From contig NZ_CP150900.1 of NCBI RefSeq assembly GCF_038050405.1, forward strand, positions 3,162,001 to 3,226,000: a stretch of 64,000 nt of DNA, read 5' to 3'. Of this stretch, positions 45,767 to 54,729 are shown one piece after another. Both the position numbers and the translations under genes were made by a program. Source of the stretch: Paraburkholderia sp. IMGN_8 (GTDB lineage Bacteria > Pseudomonadota > Gammaproteobacteria > Burkholderiales > Burkholderiaceae). How positions within the stretch are numbered: the first letter of the stretch is position 1; each line of letters starts with the position of its first letter. The notes beneath the pieces are model-generated. The model searched no databases, was not told the DNA's origin, and saw nothing but the letters and a program-made list of their open reading frames with translations.

Positions 45767-46384
45767 ATGTCCGCCACGCGACCCGACTTCGCCCGTCAGC
45801 GCCGCCCGATGCGCCCGCTGCCCGTCATCATCTTCATGAGCCGCTGGCTGCAGGTGCCGCTCTACCTGGGCCTGATCGTCGCCCAGGCTGTCTATGTCGT
45901 TCTGTTCCTGAAAGAAGTCTGGCATCTCGTCTCGGCGTCCATGACGCTCGACGAAACCAACATCATGCTGGTCGTGCTCGGGCTGATCGACGTGGTGATG
46001 ATCTCGAACCTGCTAATCATGGTGATCATCGGCGGGTATGAAACTTTCGTATCGCGCCTCGGCGTAGAGGGGCATCCGGACGAACCGGAATGGCTCGACC
46101 ACGTGAACGCCGGCGTGCTGAAAGTGAAACTGTCGATGGCGCTGATCAGCATCTCGTCGATCCATCTGCTGAAGACCTTCATCAGCCCCGATCAGAATAC
46201 GACGCACACGATCATGTGGCAGGTGATCATTCACGTCGCGTTCCTCGTCTCGGCACTCGTGATGGCGCTGGTCGACCGCCTCACCACGCACACGCACCCC
46301 AAACATTTTCAGGAACCCGCGGCATTGCATGTCGTGAGTTCAAACAGTTCACACGATTCCACTCCCCTGAAGGCGCACGACTGA
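45767..46384 (+). CDS. YqhA/UPF0114 (TIGR00645) membrane protein
   Basis: A 205-residue inner-membrane protein with four helices, starting RPLPVIIFMSRWLQVPLYLG, then DETNIMLVVLGLIDVVMISN. The hallmark KLSMALISISSIHLLKTFI is present. The role is unknown, and the family is widespread. It precedes the fumarase gene by 52 bp and may share its transcript. Confidence 0.88.
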   Translation: MSATRPDFARQRRPMRPLPVIIFMSRWLQVPLYLGLIVAQAVYVVLFLKEVWHLVSASMTLDETNIMLVVLGLIDVVMISNLLIMVIIGGYETFVSRLGVEGHPDEPEWLDHVNAGVLKVKLSMALISISSIHLLKTFISPDQNTTHTIMWQVIIHVAFLVSALVMALVDRLTTHTHPKHFQEPAALHVVSSNSSHDSTPLKAHD

Positions 46385-46436
46385 CCGCATAGCCCGCGAC
46401 CAGAAAACAAGCGCCACCGTCCCCACTGAGCTAGCC

Positions 46437-47960
46437 ATGACCGTCATCAAACAGGAAGATCTGATTCAGAGCATCGCTGATTCGCTTCAGTACATCAGCT
46501 ACTACCACCCGCTCGATTACATCCAGGCCTTGGGCCGCGCGTACGAACTCGAACAGAGCCCGGCCGCGAAGGACGCGATCGCGCAGATCCTGACAAACAG
46601 CCGCATGTGCGCCGAAGGCAAGCGGCCGATCTGCCAGGACACCGGCATCGTCACGGTGTTCGTGAAGGTCGGTATGGACGTACGTTGGGACGGTGCGACG
46701 ATGGGCGTCACCGACATGATCAACGAAGGCGTGCGCCGCGGTTATCTGAACCCCGACAACGTGCTGCGCGCATCGATCGTGAGCCCGCCCGAAGGCGCGC
46801 GCAAGAATACGAAAGACAACACGCCGGCCGTGATCCACTACGAGATCGTACCGGGCGACAAAGTCGACGTGCAGGTTGCAGCCAAGGGCGGCGGCTCGGA
46901 AAACAAGTCGAAGTTCGCGATGCTGAACCCGTCGGACTCGATCGTCGACTGGATCCTGAAGACCGTGCCGACCATGGGCGCAGGCTGGTGCCCGCCGGGC
47001 ATGCTCGGTATCGGCATCGGCGGCACCGCTGAGAAAGCGATGGTGATGGCCAAGGAATCGCTGATGGATCCGATCGACATCCAGGACGTGATCGCACGCG
47101 GCCCGAAAGACTGGATCGAAGAACTGCGCATCGAACTGCACGAGAAGGTCAACGCACTGGGCATCGGGGCGCAGGGTCTCGGCGGTCTGGCTACCGTGCT
47201 CGACGTGAAGATCATGGCCGCGCCGACGCACGCTGCAAGCAAGCCGATCGCGATCATCCCGAACTGCGCCGCCACGCGGCACGCGCACTTCACGCTGGAC
47301 GGCTCGGGTGCCGCGAAGCTCGAAGCGCCGTCGCTCGACGCATGGCCGAAGGTGCAGTGGGAACCGAATACGGAAACCAGCAAGCGCGTCGACCTGAACA
47401 CGCTGACGCCGGAAGAAGTCGCCGGCTGGAAGCCGGGCCAGACGCTCCTGCTGTCGGGCAAGATGTTGACGGGCCGCGACGCCGCGCACAAGCGCATCGC
47501 CGATATGCTCGCGAAGGGCGAAAAGCTCCCGGTCGACTTCACCAACCGCGTGATTTACTACGTCGGCCCGGTCGATCCGGTGCGCGACGAAGCTGTCGGC
47601 CCGGCCGGCCCCACCACCGCCACGCGGATGGACAAGTTCACCGAAACGATGCTGTCGCAAACCGGCCTCATTTCGATGATCGGCAAAGCCGAACGCGGCC
47701 CGGTCGCGATCGAGGCGATCAGGAAGCACAAGGCCGCGTATCTGATGGCCGTGGGCGGCGCCGCGTACCTCGTGTCGAAAGCGATTCGCAGCGCGAAGGT
47801 TCTCGCGTTCGAAGACCTCGGCATGGAAGCGATCTACGAGTTCGACGTGCTGGACATGCCGGTAACGGTTGCGGTCGATTCGAACGGCACGTCCGTGCAT
47901 CAGACCGGCCCGAAGGAATGGCAGGCCAGGATCGGCAAGATTCCGGTCGCGACGGTTTGA
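46437..47960 (+). CDS. Class I fumarate hydratase
   Basis: A 507-residue iron-sulfur fumarase that hydrates fumarate to malate in the TCA cycle. CQDTGIVTVFVKVG carries a cluster cysteine of the alpha part, and PNCAATRHAHFTLDGSGAA another. The beta part begins near residue 330 (LNTLTPEEVAGWKPGQTLLL). GPTTATRMDKFTETMLSQTG is the conserved substrate segment. The class I enzyme is oxygen- and iron-sensitive. A terminator at 47992-48018 ends the unit. Confidence 0.93.
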   Translation: MTVIKQEDLIQSIADSLQYISYYHPLDYIQALGRAYELEQSPAAKDAIAQILTNSRMCAEGKRPICQDTGIVTVFVKVGMDVRWDGATMGVTDMINEGVRRGYLNPDNVLRASIVSPPEGARKNTKDNTPAVIHYEIVPGDKVDVQVAAKGGGSENKSKFAMLNPSDSIVDWILKTVPTMGAGWCPPGMLGIGIGGTAEKAMVMAKESLMDPIDIQDVIARGPKDWIEELRIELHEKVNALGIGAQGLGGLATVLDVKIMAAPTHAASKPIAIIPNCAATRHAHFTLDGSGAAKLEAPSLDAWPKVQWEPNTETSKRVDLNTLTPEEVAGWKPGQTLLLSGKMLTGRDAAHKRIADMLAKGEKLPVDFTNRVIYYVGPVDPVRDEAVGPAGPTTATRMDKFTETMLSQTGLISMIGKAERGPVAIEAIRKHKAAYLMAVGGAAYLVSKAIRSAKVLAFEDLGMEAIYEFDVLDMPVTVAVDSNGTSVHQTGPKEWQARIGKIPVATV

Positions 47961-47991
47961 TTCGCTGCTAACGCCTGTCACATGTGTCAAG

Positions 47992-48018
47992 AAGCCGGGG
48001 CTGCGGTCCCGGCTTTTT
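47992..48018 (+). terminator. Rho-independent terminator after the fumarase
   Basis: AAGCCGGG (47992-47999) pairs with CCCGGCTT (48008-48015), followed by a T run, 32 bp after the fumarase stop. Confidence 0.85.
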
Positions 48019-48143
48019 CATGGTTGCGGCAAGCGCGGCGCGTGACGCCGGGAACAATGTCAAAGAATGCATCCGTTTCCTTGGCTTTTTCAGGTCTGGC
48101 GTTTATTGTTGTTGAAAATTCAAAGCCCCCATAAGGAATCATC

Positions 48144-48623
48144 ATGCAAGGCGACAAGAAAGTTATCGAGTATCTGAACGCTCAGTTGAAGAACGAGCTG
48201 ACCGCCATCAATCAGTACTTCCTGCACGCACGGATGTACAAGCACTGGGGCCTCGAAAAACTCGGCAAGCATGAATACGACGAATCGATCGGCGAAATGA
48301 AGCACGCCGACTGGCTGATCGAACGCATTTTCATGCTCGACGGCCTGCCGAATCTGCAAGACCTGCACAAGCTGCTGATCGGCGAGGAAACCCGGGAAAT
48401 CCTCGAATGCGATCTGAAGCTCGAACAGATCTCGCAAAACACCTGTAAAGAAGCGATTGTGTATTGCGAATCGGTTCGCGATTTCATCTCGCGTGAAATC
48501 TTCGTCAAGATTCTCGACGACACCGAAGAACACATCGACTGGCTCGAAACGCAACTGGATCTGATCGACAAGGTCGGCATTCAGAACTACCAGCAAACTG
48601 CGATGGGTTCGGTCGAGTCCTGA
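48144..48623 (+). CDS. bfr: Bacterioferritin
   Basis: A 159-residue four-helix ferritin. Ferroxidase ligands are seen in [15 protein letters not shown] (glutamate 18) and [12 protein letters not shown] (glutamate 51, histidine 54, with methionine 52 as haem ligand) and the later pair in [20 protein letters not shown]. It stores iron as a haem-containing 24-mer. A 10-bp-stem hairpin follows at 48642-48681. The partner ferredoxin Bfd lies 1.2 kb downstream past murI. Confidence 0.95.
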   Translation: MQGDKKVIEYLNAQLKNELTAINQYFLHARMYKHWGLEKLGKHEYDESIGEMKHADWLIERIFMLDGLPNLQDLHKLLIGEETREILECDLKLEQISQNTCKEAIVYCESVRDFISREIFVKILDDTEEHIDWLETQLDLIDKVGIQNYQQTAMGSVES

Positions 48624-48641
48624 TCGAACCAGGCTGGAAAA

Positions 48642-48681
48642 GCCCGCGCGCCGGCTCATGCATCAGATCATGCGCGCGGGC
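48642..48681. other. Perfect 10-bp-stem hairpin between bfr and murI
   Basis: GCCCGCGCGC at 48642-48651 pairs exactly with GCGCGCGGGC at 48672-48681 around a 20-base loop. There is no T run, so it is not a classical terminator; an RNA-stabilising or attenuating role is possible. Confidence 0.5.
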
Positions 48682-48752
48682 GATATACTTGCGCACTTCC
48701 CTGTTTTCGTGATTTCCCCTTGACCGCTGTCCCGCGCGCGCCCTCTTCGCCT

Positions 48753-49637
48753 ATGCCTGCAGAATCGACGTCTCCGAGTGCCCCGCTTGCGACCTCAAGT
48801 GCCAATGCGCGCGCGCCGGTCGGCGTTTTCGATTCGGGCTTGGGTGGCTTGTCGGTGCTGCGCGCGGTCCGGGCGCAACTGCCGGACGAAGCGATTCTGT
48901 ATGCCGCCGACTCGTTGTACGCGCCCTATGGCGAACGCGACGACGACTTTATCGCCGACCGCACCCTCGCGATCGGTGAATGGCTGGTCAAGCAAGGCGC
49001 GAAAGTGCTGGTGGTCGCATGCAATACGGCGACGGCGCAGTCGATCGCGCTGGTCCGCGAAAAGCTGCCGATTCCGTTGGTGGGCGTAGAGCCCGGCATC
49101 AAACCGGCCGCGCTGCAATCGAAAACGCGCGTCGCCGGCGTGCTCGCCACACAGGTCACCTTGCGTAGCGCCCGCTTTCAGGCGCTGCTCGAACGCTACG
49201 CCGCGGATTGCCGCTTTCTGTGCCAGCCGGGCCACGGGCTCGTGCAGGCGGTGGAACGGTGCGACGTCAGTTCGGCCGAACTGCGCGCGCTGCTGCGCGG
49301 TTATCTGGAGCCGATGCTCGATGCCGGCGCCGACACGCTGGTGCTCGGCTGCACCCACTATCCTTTTCTCGATGCGGCGATCCGCGACATCGTCGGCGAC
49401 CGGCTGACGCTGATCGATACGAGCGTCGCGATTGCGCGCCAGCTGGAACGGGTGCTCGACCAGCACGGCCTGCGCGCCGCCCCGGAACGCGGCAGTGTTC
49501 TGCCCCGTTTTTTTTCGACCGGTGACGGAGCCCATCAGCAACAGCTCGCCGCCACCCTGCTACATATCGACGCGGCAGTCGAACGCGTACTGATCCCCTC
49601 GCGCCGCACCGCAGCGCCGGATTCCCAAGCCGCATAA
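48753..49637 (+). CDS. murI: Glutamate racemase
   Basis: Makes D-glutamate for peptidoglycan. VGVFDSGLGGLSVL is the N-terminal signature; the catalytic cysteines are in VVACNTATAQSI and VLGCTHYPFLDAA. From ATG 48753 it is 294 residues, with about 18 extra N-terminal residues rich in Ser, Ala and Pro; an alternative TTG lies at 48720. It sits between bfr and bfd with no functional link that I know. Confidence 0.93.
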   Translation: MPAESTSPSAPLATSSANARAPVGVFDSGLGGLSVLRAVRAQLPDEAILYAADSLYAPYGERDDDFIADRTLAIGEWLVKQGAKVLVVACNTATAQSIALVREKLPIPLVGVEPGIKPAALQSKTRVAGVLATQVTLRSARFQALLERYAADCRFLCQPGHGLVQAVERCDVSSAELRALLRGYLEPMLDAGADTLVLGCTHYPFLDAAIRDIVGDRLTLIDTSVAIARQLERVLDQHGLRAAPERGSVLPRFFSTGDGAHQQQLAATLLHIDAAVERVLIPSRRTAAPDSQAA

Positions 49638-49819
49638 AACCCTCGGAAGCGCCGCTTTGACGCCGCCGAGCGGCCTTCTTGCGCGCTTTTTAGGTATTTT
49701 TTTGGCGTTTCCGCGCTCTTCCAGCCTCTCTCGCCGAACCCCTGCCCATAGGCGAAACCCTTCTAACAGTCTGGTTTTGTTACAAAAATTCATGCAGGAC
49801 GCTTGCCAAACGCTTCAAA

Positions 49820-49838
49820 CAAAATGATAATAATTCGC
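49820..49838. promoter_or_regulatory. Fur box before bfd
   Basis: CAAAATGATAATAATTCGC matches the Fur consensus GATAATGATAATCATTATC at 14 of 19 positions. It lies 27 bases before the bfd start, where Fur with iron would block transcription. Iron-starvation induction of bfd is well known in other bacteria. Confidence 0.75.
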
Positions 49839-49864
49839 ATTAACGTTAGCTATGACGCCCTACC

Positions 49865-50101
49865 ATGATTGTCTGTGTCTGCAAGTCTGTCTCTGACCGA
49901 AAGATCCGTGCCTCGATCGCGGAAGGCGTCGATTCGTTCGACGAGCTTCAGTTCGAACTGGGCGTCGCCTCCTGCTGTGGCAAGTGCGCGGATTCCGTGC
50001 GCGACGTCATGCTGCAAAGTGGCGTCTGTGCGAGCCGCTGCGGCTTCGAGCATCACCAGCAAGCGATGCCGCTGACGTTTTACGAACGCAAGGCGGCCTG
50101 A
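49865..50101 (+). CDS. bfd: Bacterioferritin-associated ferredoxin
   Basis: A 78-residue [2Fe-2S] protein. Cysteines CVC at residues 4-6 and CGKC at residues 38-41 are the cluster ligands, in the order known for Bfd. It binds bacterioferritin and delivers electrons so that stored iron can leave. A Fur box precedes it. It is slightly longer than the usual 64 residues, with a tail (SRCGFEHHQQAMPLTFYERK). Confidence 0.92.
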   Translation: MIVCVCKSVSDRKIRASIAEGVDSFDELQFELGVASCCGKCADSVRDVMLQSGVCASRCGFEHHQQAMPLTFYERKAA

Positions 50102-50178
50102 AGTCAGGTTCACGGCGCGGCCCATGCCGCGCCAGAAGTGTTTATCGCTCCGGTTCACCGCCTCACTCTGCTTCACGC

Positions 50179-50238
50179 GCTGCTTCTAGCGCTGCTTCTA
50201 GCGCTGCTTCTAGCGCTGCTTCTAGCGCTGCTTCTAGC
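50179..50238. repeat. Tandem 12-bp repeat, five units
   Basis: GCTGCTTCTAGC occurs five times without interruption. It lies between bfd and the tonB genes. The period of 12 keeps a reading frame (LLLA repeats in one frame), but no good start precedes it. Confidence 0.9.
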
Positions 50239-50313
50239 GTTATCCCACTGCCGTCAGCAAGCCAGTATCCGTACCAGCCAGCTACCCGCCTCCCCCGTTA
50301 AAAGGAGCTTGAG

Positions 50314-50376
50314 ATGGAATTGCTGATCGGTTTCGTGACTACTTTGTGCATTTCGCTGCTGATCTTCCGAACATGA
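50314..50376 (+). CDS. 20-residue hydrophobic peptide
   Basis: ATG 50314 follows AAAGGAGCTTGAG, a near-ideal ribosome-binding site, and encodes MELLIGFVTTLCISLLIFRT before TGA. The whole peptide is one membrane helix ending in a positive residue. It precedes tonB by 48 bp and could be an unannotated membrane peptide co-transcribed with tonB-exbB-exbD. Confidence 0.5.
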   Translation: MELLIGFVTTLCISLLIFRT

Positions 50377-50424
50377 CGCTGTCTTGCCTGACGTGCTGTA
50401 TCGACGGCGCGCCGCCACGCTAAC

Positions 50425-51162
50425 ATGCCGGCTTCGCATACCGTTTCAGCCGGCGCCGCGCCGGCCACTTCCGTCCGAATGAATTCCCGTGCCCTGACCG
50501 TGACTGCCGCGGTGGCCGCGCTTCACCTCGCGCTACTGGCCGTTGTGCTCACGCTGCGTAACGAACCCGTCGTACGGCCGATCGAGTCACGCACCATGAC
50601 CGCCGAGTTGCTGAGCCCCGCGCCGGTCGCGGCGCCCGTCGCACTGCAATCGATCGCGCCGCCGCCTCCCAAGCCGACGCCACCGGTTCATACCAAGCCG
50701 AAGGTCCAGCCGAAACCGGCACCCACGCCCAAACCGACGCCCACGCCGTTGCCGCAGGTCGCGGCGCCGTCGCCAACGCCGGTCGCAGCGCCTGATCCGA
50801 CTCCGCCCGCACCTGCTGCACCGGCAGCGCCCGCCGCTCAGGCTGCGCCCGCGATCGGCCGTCAGACGATGGAAATCGCGGCGCCGAAGAACGTCTCGCA
50901 CCTCGACTGCAACATCGCCAGGCCCGACTACCCGTCGCTGTCCAAGCGGCGCGGCGAAACCGGCACCGCGTATGTGAAGTTCGTGGTGGGCCTGACCGGC
51001 AAGCTCGAGAACATCGAACTGAAGAAGAGCAGCGGCTTTAGCCGCCTCGACGACGCCGCGCTCGCCGCCGTGCATGCAAGCGCCTGCAAACCGTATCTCG
51101 AGAACGGCCAGCCGATTCGAGCGGCGTACACCCAGCCTTACGACTTCAATCTGAACGATTGA
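50425..51162 (+). CDS. tonB: Energy transducer TonB
   Basis: A 245-residue TonB. The N-terminal helix at about 25-45 (TVTAAVAALHLALLAVVLTL) anchors it in the inner membrane. Residues 60-140 form the Pro/Lys/Ala-rich periplasmic spacer (KPTPPVHTKPKVQPKPAPTP). The C-terminal domain at about 160-240 (YPSLSKRRGETGTAYVKFVV) contacts the TonB box of outer-membrane receptors. It works with ExbB and ExbD, encoded next, to pass proton-motive energy to siderophore and haem receptors. Confidence 0.93.
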   Translation: MPASHTVSAGAAPATSVRMNSRALTVTAAVAALHLALLAVVLTLRNEPVVRPIESRTMTAELLSPAPVAAPVALQSIAPPPPKPTPPVHTKPKVQPKPAPTPKPTPTPLPQVAAPSPTPVAAPDPTPPAPAAPAAPAAQAAPAIGRQTMEIAAPKNVSHLDCNIARPDYPSLSKRRGETGTAYVKFVVGLTGKLENIELKKSSGFSRLDDAALAAVHASACKPYLENGQPIRAAYTQPYDFNLND

Positions 51163-51190
51163 GGCAGATTTCAAGAAAAAAGGAATTGCA

Positions 51191-51922
51191 ATGCAAAACT
51201 ACGGATTGGCGCACGTGTGGGCGCAAGGGGATTTCGTGACGCGCGGTATCGCGCTCGCGCTGTTGCTCATGTCGGTGATGTCGTGGAGCGTGATCGTCAT
51301 CAAAGGCTGGAACGTGATGCGGCTGAAGCGTCTTACGAAGAACGCCGAGCAGGCGTTCTGGCATTCGGACGATCTCGCCGACGGCGTGAAGAAGCTCGGC
51401 GCCGAATCGTCGACGCCGCACGACAACCCGTTCCTCGCGCTGGCGCTCTCAGGCCAGGAAGCCGCCGATCACCATCATCAGACGCAGCCGCACCTGCACG
51501 ACCGCATGGACGTGTCGGACTGGGTCACGCGCTGCCTGAAAGACACCATGGACGAAAGCGTGGCACGCATGCAGAGCGGTCTCGCGATTCTCGCGTCGAT
51601 CGGCAGCACAGCGCCGTTCGTCGGCCTGTTCGGCACGGTGTGGGGCATCTATCACGCGCTGCTGGCGATCGGTGCAAGCGGCCAGTCGTCGATCGATCAG
51701 GTGGCCGGCCCGGTCGGCGAAGCGCTGATCATGACCGCGTTCGGCCTGTTCGTCGCGATTCCGGCGGTGCTCGGTTACAACGCATTGACACGCGCCAACA
51801 AGGCGATCGTCGCCAAGCTAAGCCGCTTTGCGCACGGCCTGCACGCGTTCTTCGTGACGGGCGCCCGCCTGTCGTCGTCCAGGCGCGGCGACGGTCTGCG
51901 CCTCGCCACGCGCGCCAACTGA
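51191..51922 (+). CDS. exbB: ExbB proton-channel subunit
   Basis: A 243-residue inner-membrane protein of the MotA/TolQ/ExbB family with three helices. ASIGSTAPFVGLFGTVWGIY and GPVGEALIMTAFGLFVAIPA are the conserved channel helices. The spacing to tonB is 28 bp and to exbD 16 bp, so one operon. It has a histidine-rich cytoplasmic stretch (DHHHQTQPHLHDR). Confidence 0.93.
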   Translation: MQNYGLAHVWAQGDFVTRGIALALLLMSVMSWSVIVIKGWNVMRLKRLTKNAEQAFWHSDDLADGVKKLGAESSTPHDNPFLALALSGQEAADHHHQTQPHLHDRMDVSDWVTRCLKDTMDESVARMQSGLAILASIGSTAPFVGLFGTVWGIYHALLAIGASGQSSIDQVAGPVGEALIMTAFGLFVAIPAVLGYNALTRANKAIVAKLSRFAHGLHAFFVTGARLSSSRRGDGLRLATRAN

Positions 51923-51938
51923 TCAGCGAGGCATTCCG

Positions 51939-52358
51939 ATGGCAATGAGCCCCTTCGCCGGCGACGATGACGACGGCCTGATGAACGAAATCAACATGAC
52001 GCCGCTCGTCGACGTCATGTTGGTTCTCCTGATCGTCTTCATGGTGACGATTCCGGTGATTCGTCACGCGGTCAAGATCGATCTGCCGCATGCAAGCAGT
52101 CAGAAGGAAGACACGAAGCTCGCGCAGGTCTCGGTCTCGGTCGATGCGGACGGCAACGTGTTGTGGAACGAGCAAAAGGTCGACGACGCGACGCTGCGTG
52201 CGAAGATCGCGCAGGCCGCGCAAGCGAACCCGCAACCGGAGTTGCATCTGGATGCGGACCGCAAGGTCGCGTATGAGAAAGTCGCTGAGGTAATGTCGGC
52301 GGCGCAGGCCGGCGGCCTGACCAGGATCGGCTTCGTTACACAGCCAAAGGCCAAGTAG
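51939..52358 (+). CDS. exbD: ExbD proton-channel subunit
   Basis: A 139-residue protein with one N-terminal helix; NEINMTPLVDVMLVLLIVFM carries the conserved aspartate that binds protons. The periplasmic domain follows (residues 45-139). It completes the TonB motor. A strong terminator lies 75 bp downstream. Confidence 0.93.
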   Translation: MAMSPFAGDDDDGLMNEINMTPLVDVMLVLLIVFMVTIPVIRHAVKIDLPHASSQKEDTKLAQVSVSVDADGNVLWNEQKVDDATLRAKIAQAAQANPQPELHLDADRKVAYEKVAEVMSAAQAGGLTRIGFVTQPKAK

Positions 52359-52432
52359 GGACGAGGTACGGCACTCTTAAGCAGCGTCTGCTGAAGTACG
52401 GAAAAGCCCTTGAAACAAGGGCTAAAAGTAAA

Positions 52433-52466
52433 AGGCCTTCATCGTCAGATGAAGGCCTCTTTTTTT
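52433..52466 (+). terminator. Rho-independent terminator after exbD
   Basis: AGGCCTTCAT (52433-52442) pairs with ATGAAGGCCT (52449-52458) around a 6-base loop, then C and seven T. It ends the tonB-exbB-exbD transcript. Confidence 0.95.
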
Positions 52467-52494
52467 GCGCACTCGGCGCCTTCGGGCGGCGGGA

Positions 52495-52608
52495 TCACTT
52501 GCCATCGGAATGATAGCCAGTGCCATCGCATGCGACAGCCGTGATCGACACGGACAGCGCGGTCAGCCCTATCAGGCCGGCTATCATAGCGGCCATGAGT
52601 TTCCGCAT
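52495..52608 (-). CDS. 37-residue secreted or lipoprotein-like peptide
   Basis: ATG 52608, preceded by AAGGAG, opens MRKLMAAMIAGLIGLTALSV, a clear signal sequence, then SITAVACDGTGYHSDGK. A lone cysteine after the hydrophobic stretch resembles a lipobox (AVAC). The ORF stops at 52495. The mature peptide would be only about ten residues. The function is unknown. Confidence 0.55.
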   Translation of the reverse strand: MRKLMAAMIAGLIGLTALSVSITAVACDGTGYHSDGK

Positions 52609-52738
52609 AAGAGACTCCTTAGCGAAGGGATTTCAATATAGGCCTGCGAGCGCGCGCATTCAAGCAATCAGCCATTGAAAGTACTCATGACAAGCGGCGC
52701 TTAAATGCTAAAAGCGATGCCGCGCCACGTAAGAAGTG

Positions 52739-53728
52739 CTATGACGCGACGGCGAGTACCTGCTGCGTAACGGGCTTCTTTTCTTCCCGCGTCGGACATT
52801 CGCCTGCGGTATGTTTGCCGCTGTCCGGGTCGAGCATCTCGACCAGATAATCGACGAATGCGCGCACCGCCGGCACCATCCCCTGCCGCGAGACGAATAC
52901 GGCGTATAACTGCGGCGTCGGAAAGGTCCAACCCGGCATCACCGGCGACAACTGCCCCGCGCGTAACGCTGCGCCGTACATCATCTCCGGCAACGCCGCG
53001 ATGCCGACGCCGGCCAGTACCGCTTCGCGAATCGTCATGAGATCGGCGGTCACCAGACGCGGCTCGTGTTCATGCACGTGGCGCGTCCCGTCGGGCGCGA
53101 TCAGGTTGAATACGTGGCGGCCGTCGCTGGTCGGCACATCGAGCGTTTCGAAGCGGTTCAGATCGGCGGGCAACAGCGGCGGTGCATTCTGCTGCAACAG
53201 GCTCGGCGCGCCGACCAGCATCTGCTGCGTGCGCCACAGCGGCCGCACGACGATGTTGGCGTTTTCCGGCGGATCGGAGCGCACACGCAATGCGACGTCG
53301 ATCGAATCCTCGAATAGATCGACCACGCGGTTCGTCACGCGCATCACGACGCGCACCTCCGGGTAGCGATGCATGAATTCCGGCAGGATTTGCGACAGGA
53401 TGGTCTGCGAGATGGTCACCGGCACGCTCACGCGCACGGTTCCGCGCGGCGACGAGCGCAACTGCTGCACGACGGTGACGGCCGCCTGCGCCTCGCTGAG
53501 CATCGCCTGGCAGTGCTGGTAGAACAGTTGCCCGGCTTCGGTCAGCGCCAGCTTGCGGGTGGAGCGCTGCAGCAAACGCACGCCCAGCGATGCTTCCAGC
53601 TCGGTCAGCCGGCGCGAGAGCCGCGACTTCGAGATGCCCAACACGCGCTCGGCGGCGGAAAAGCCGCCATGTTCGACAACCTGCGAGAAGTACATCAGGT
53701 CATTCAGATTGTGTGAATCGATCTTCAT
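52739..53728 (-). CDS. LysR-family transcriptional regulator
   Basis: A 329-residue regulator of the CrgA-like class; the helix-turn-helix contains VVEHGGFSAAERVLGISKSR, then LSRRLTELEASLGVRLL. The start at 53728 (MKIDSHNLNDLMYF) is favoured over the open extension to 53833. It is divergent from the pirin gene (53851), with 122 bp between, and in relatives this pair is regulator and target. Confidence 0.9.
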   Translation of the reverse strand: MKIDSHNLNDLMYFSQVVEHGGFSAAERVLGISKSRLSRRLTELEASLGVRLLQRSTRKLALTEAGQLFYQHCQAMLSEAQAAVTVVQQLRSSPRGTVRVSVPVTISQTILSQILPEFMHRYPEVRVVMRVTNRVVDLFEDSIDVALRVRSDPPENANIVVRPLWRTQQMLVGAPSLLQQNAPPLLPADLNRFETLDVPTSDGRHVFNLIAPDGTRHVHEHEPRLVTADLMTIREAVLAGVGIAALPEMMYGAALRAGQLSPVMPGWTFPTPQLYAVFVSRQGMVPAVRAFVDYLVEMLDPDSGKHTAGECPTREEKKPVTQQVLAVAS

Positions 53729-53850
53729 CTCATCGTTCCAGTAATAGAACAATCCATTGCGTGACAGCGGCTGGCACCTCGGAAAACGGTCCCTATAATA
53801 GCTCCATGTTTCAAAAATAACGCTATTCCCCATTTTTTAAGGTGACTTTG

Positions 53851-54729
53851 ATGAGCACGACACGCACGATCGAACGCACGTATCCCGCCGTTCGCACGAC
53901 CGAGGGTGGCGGCTTTATCGTCCACCGGCCGTTCCCGACCCGCATGCTGATGGATTTCGACCCGTTCCTGCTGCTCGACGAAATGGGTCCGATCGACTAC
54001 GCGCCCGGCGAGGCCAAAGGCGCGCCGGACCATCCGCATCGCGGCTTCGAGACGGTCACCTATGCGCTCGAGGGTCAGTTCGGCCATAAGGATTCAGCGG
54101 GCCATTCGGGCACGCTGCATGCTGGCGACGTGCAATGGATGACCGCGGGCGCCGGCGTCGTGCACAGCGAAATGCCGGATCCGGAGTTTGTCCGCACCGG
54201 CGGGCGCGTGCATGGATTGCAGCTGTGGGTGAATCTGCCGCGCCGCGACAAGATGATCGAGCCGCGCTACCAGGAGATACCGTCGTCGAGCATTCCGGTC
54301 GCGACGTCGGCCGACGGCAAGGTGCGCGTCAAGGTCATTGCCGGCGAGGCGCTCGGCGTCAAGGCGGCAATCGAAACACGTACGCCGATCCTGTATCAGC
54401 ATTTCTCGCTGCAACCGGGCGCGACGATTCAGCAGCCGGTGCCGGCGGACTATCGTGTGTTTGCCTACAGCCTGTCGGGCAAGGGCTTTTACGGCGAAGG
54501 CGACGCGCGTCAGGAAATCGACGCGCAGAAGATGGTCGTATTTCAGAACGACGGCGATAGCGTCACGCTCACGGCCGGCGCCGAACCGCTCGAAGTGCTG
54601 TTGCTCGGCGGCGTACCGCTAAAAGAACCGGTGGTGCGCTACGGCCCGTTCGTGATGAACACCGAAGATGAGATCCGTCAGGCCGTCACCGACTACCAGG
54701 CCGGGCGCATGGGCGCGATCACGCATTGA
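53851..54729 (+). CDS. Pirin-family protein
   Basis: A 292-residue bicupin. The metal-site motif is in APDHPHRGFETVTYALEGQF with HSGTLHAGDVQWMTAGAG, typical of pirins. The N domain holds the metal histidines and a glutamate (HSEMP). Some pirins are quercetin dioxygenases and others act in redox sensing; the role here is not known. AAGGTG precedes ATG 53851; a GTG 9 bases upstream is in frame. It is regulated probably by the divergent LysR. Confidence 0.9.
   Translation: MSTTRTIERTYPAVRTTEGGGFIVHRPFPTRMLMDFDPFLLLDEMGPIDYAPGEAKGAPDHPHRGFETVTYALEGQFGHKDSAGHSGTLHAGDVQWMTAGAGVVHSEMPDPEFVRTGGRVHGLQLWVNLPRRDKMIEPRYQEIPSSSIPVATSADGKVRVKVIAGEALGVKAAIETRTPILYQHFSLQPGATIQQPVPADYRVFAYSLSGKGFYGEGDARQEIDAQKMVVFQNDGDSVTLTAGAEPLEVLLLGGVPLKEPVVRYGPFVMNTEDEIRQAVTDYQAGRMGAITH

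Noticed and set aside
46431..47990. 519-codon minus-strand ORF opposite the fumarase
   Set aside because: Shadow of a high-GC gene; the plus-strand fumarase has full motifs.
50138..50326. 62-codon ORF with LLLA repeats
   Set aside because: It is only an open frame through the 12-bp tandem repeat with no ribosome-binding site.
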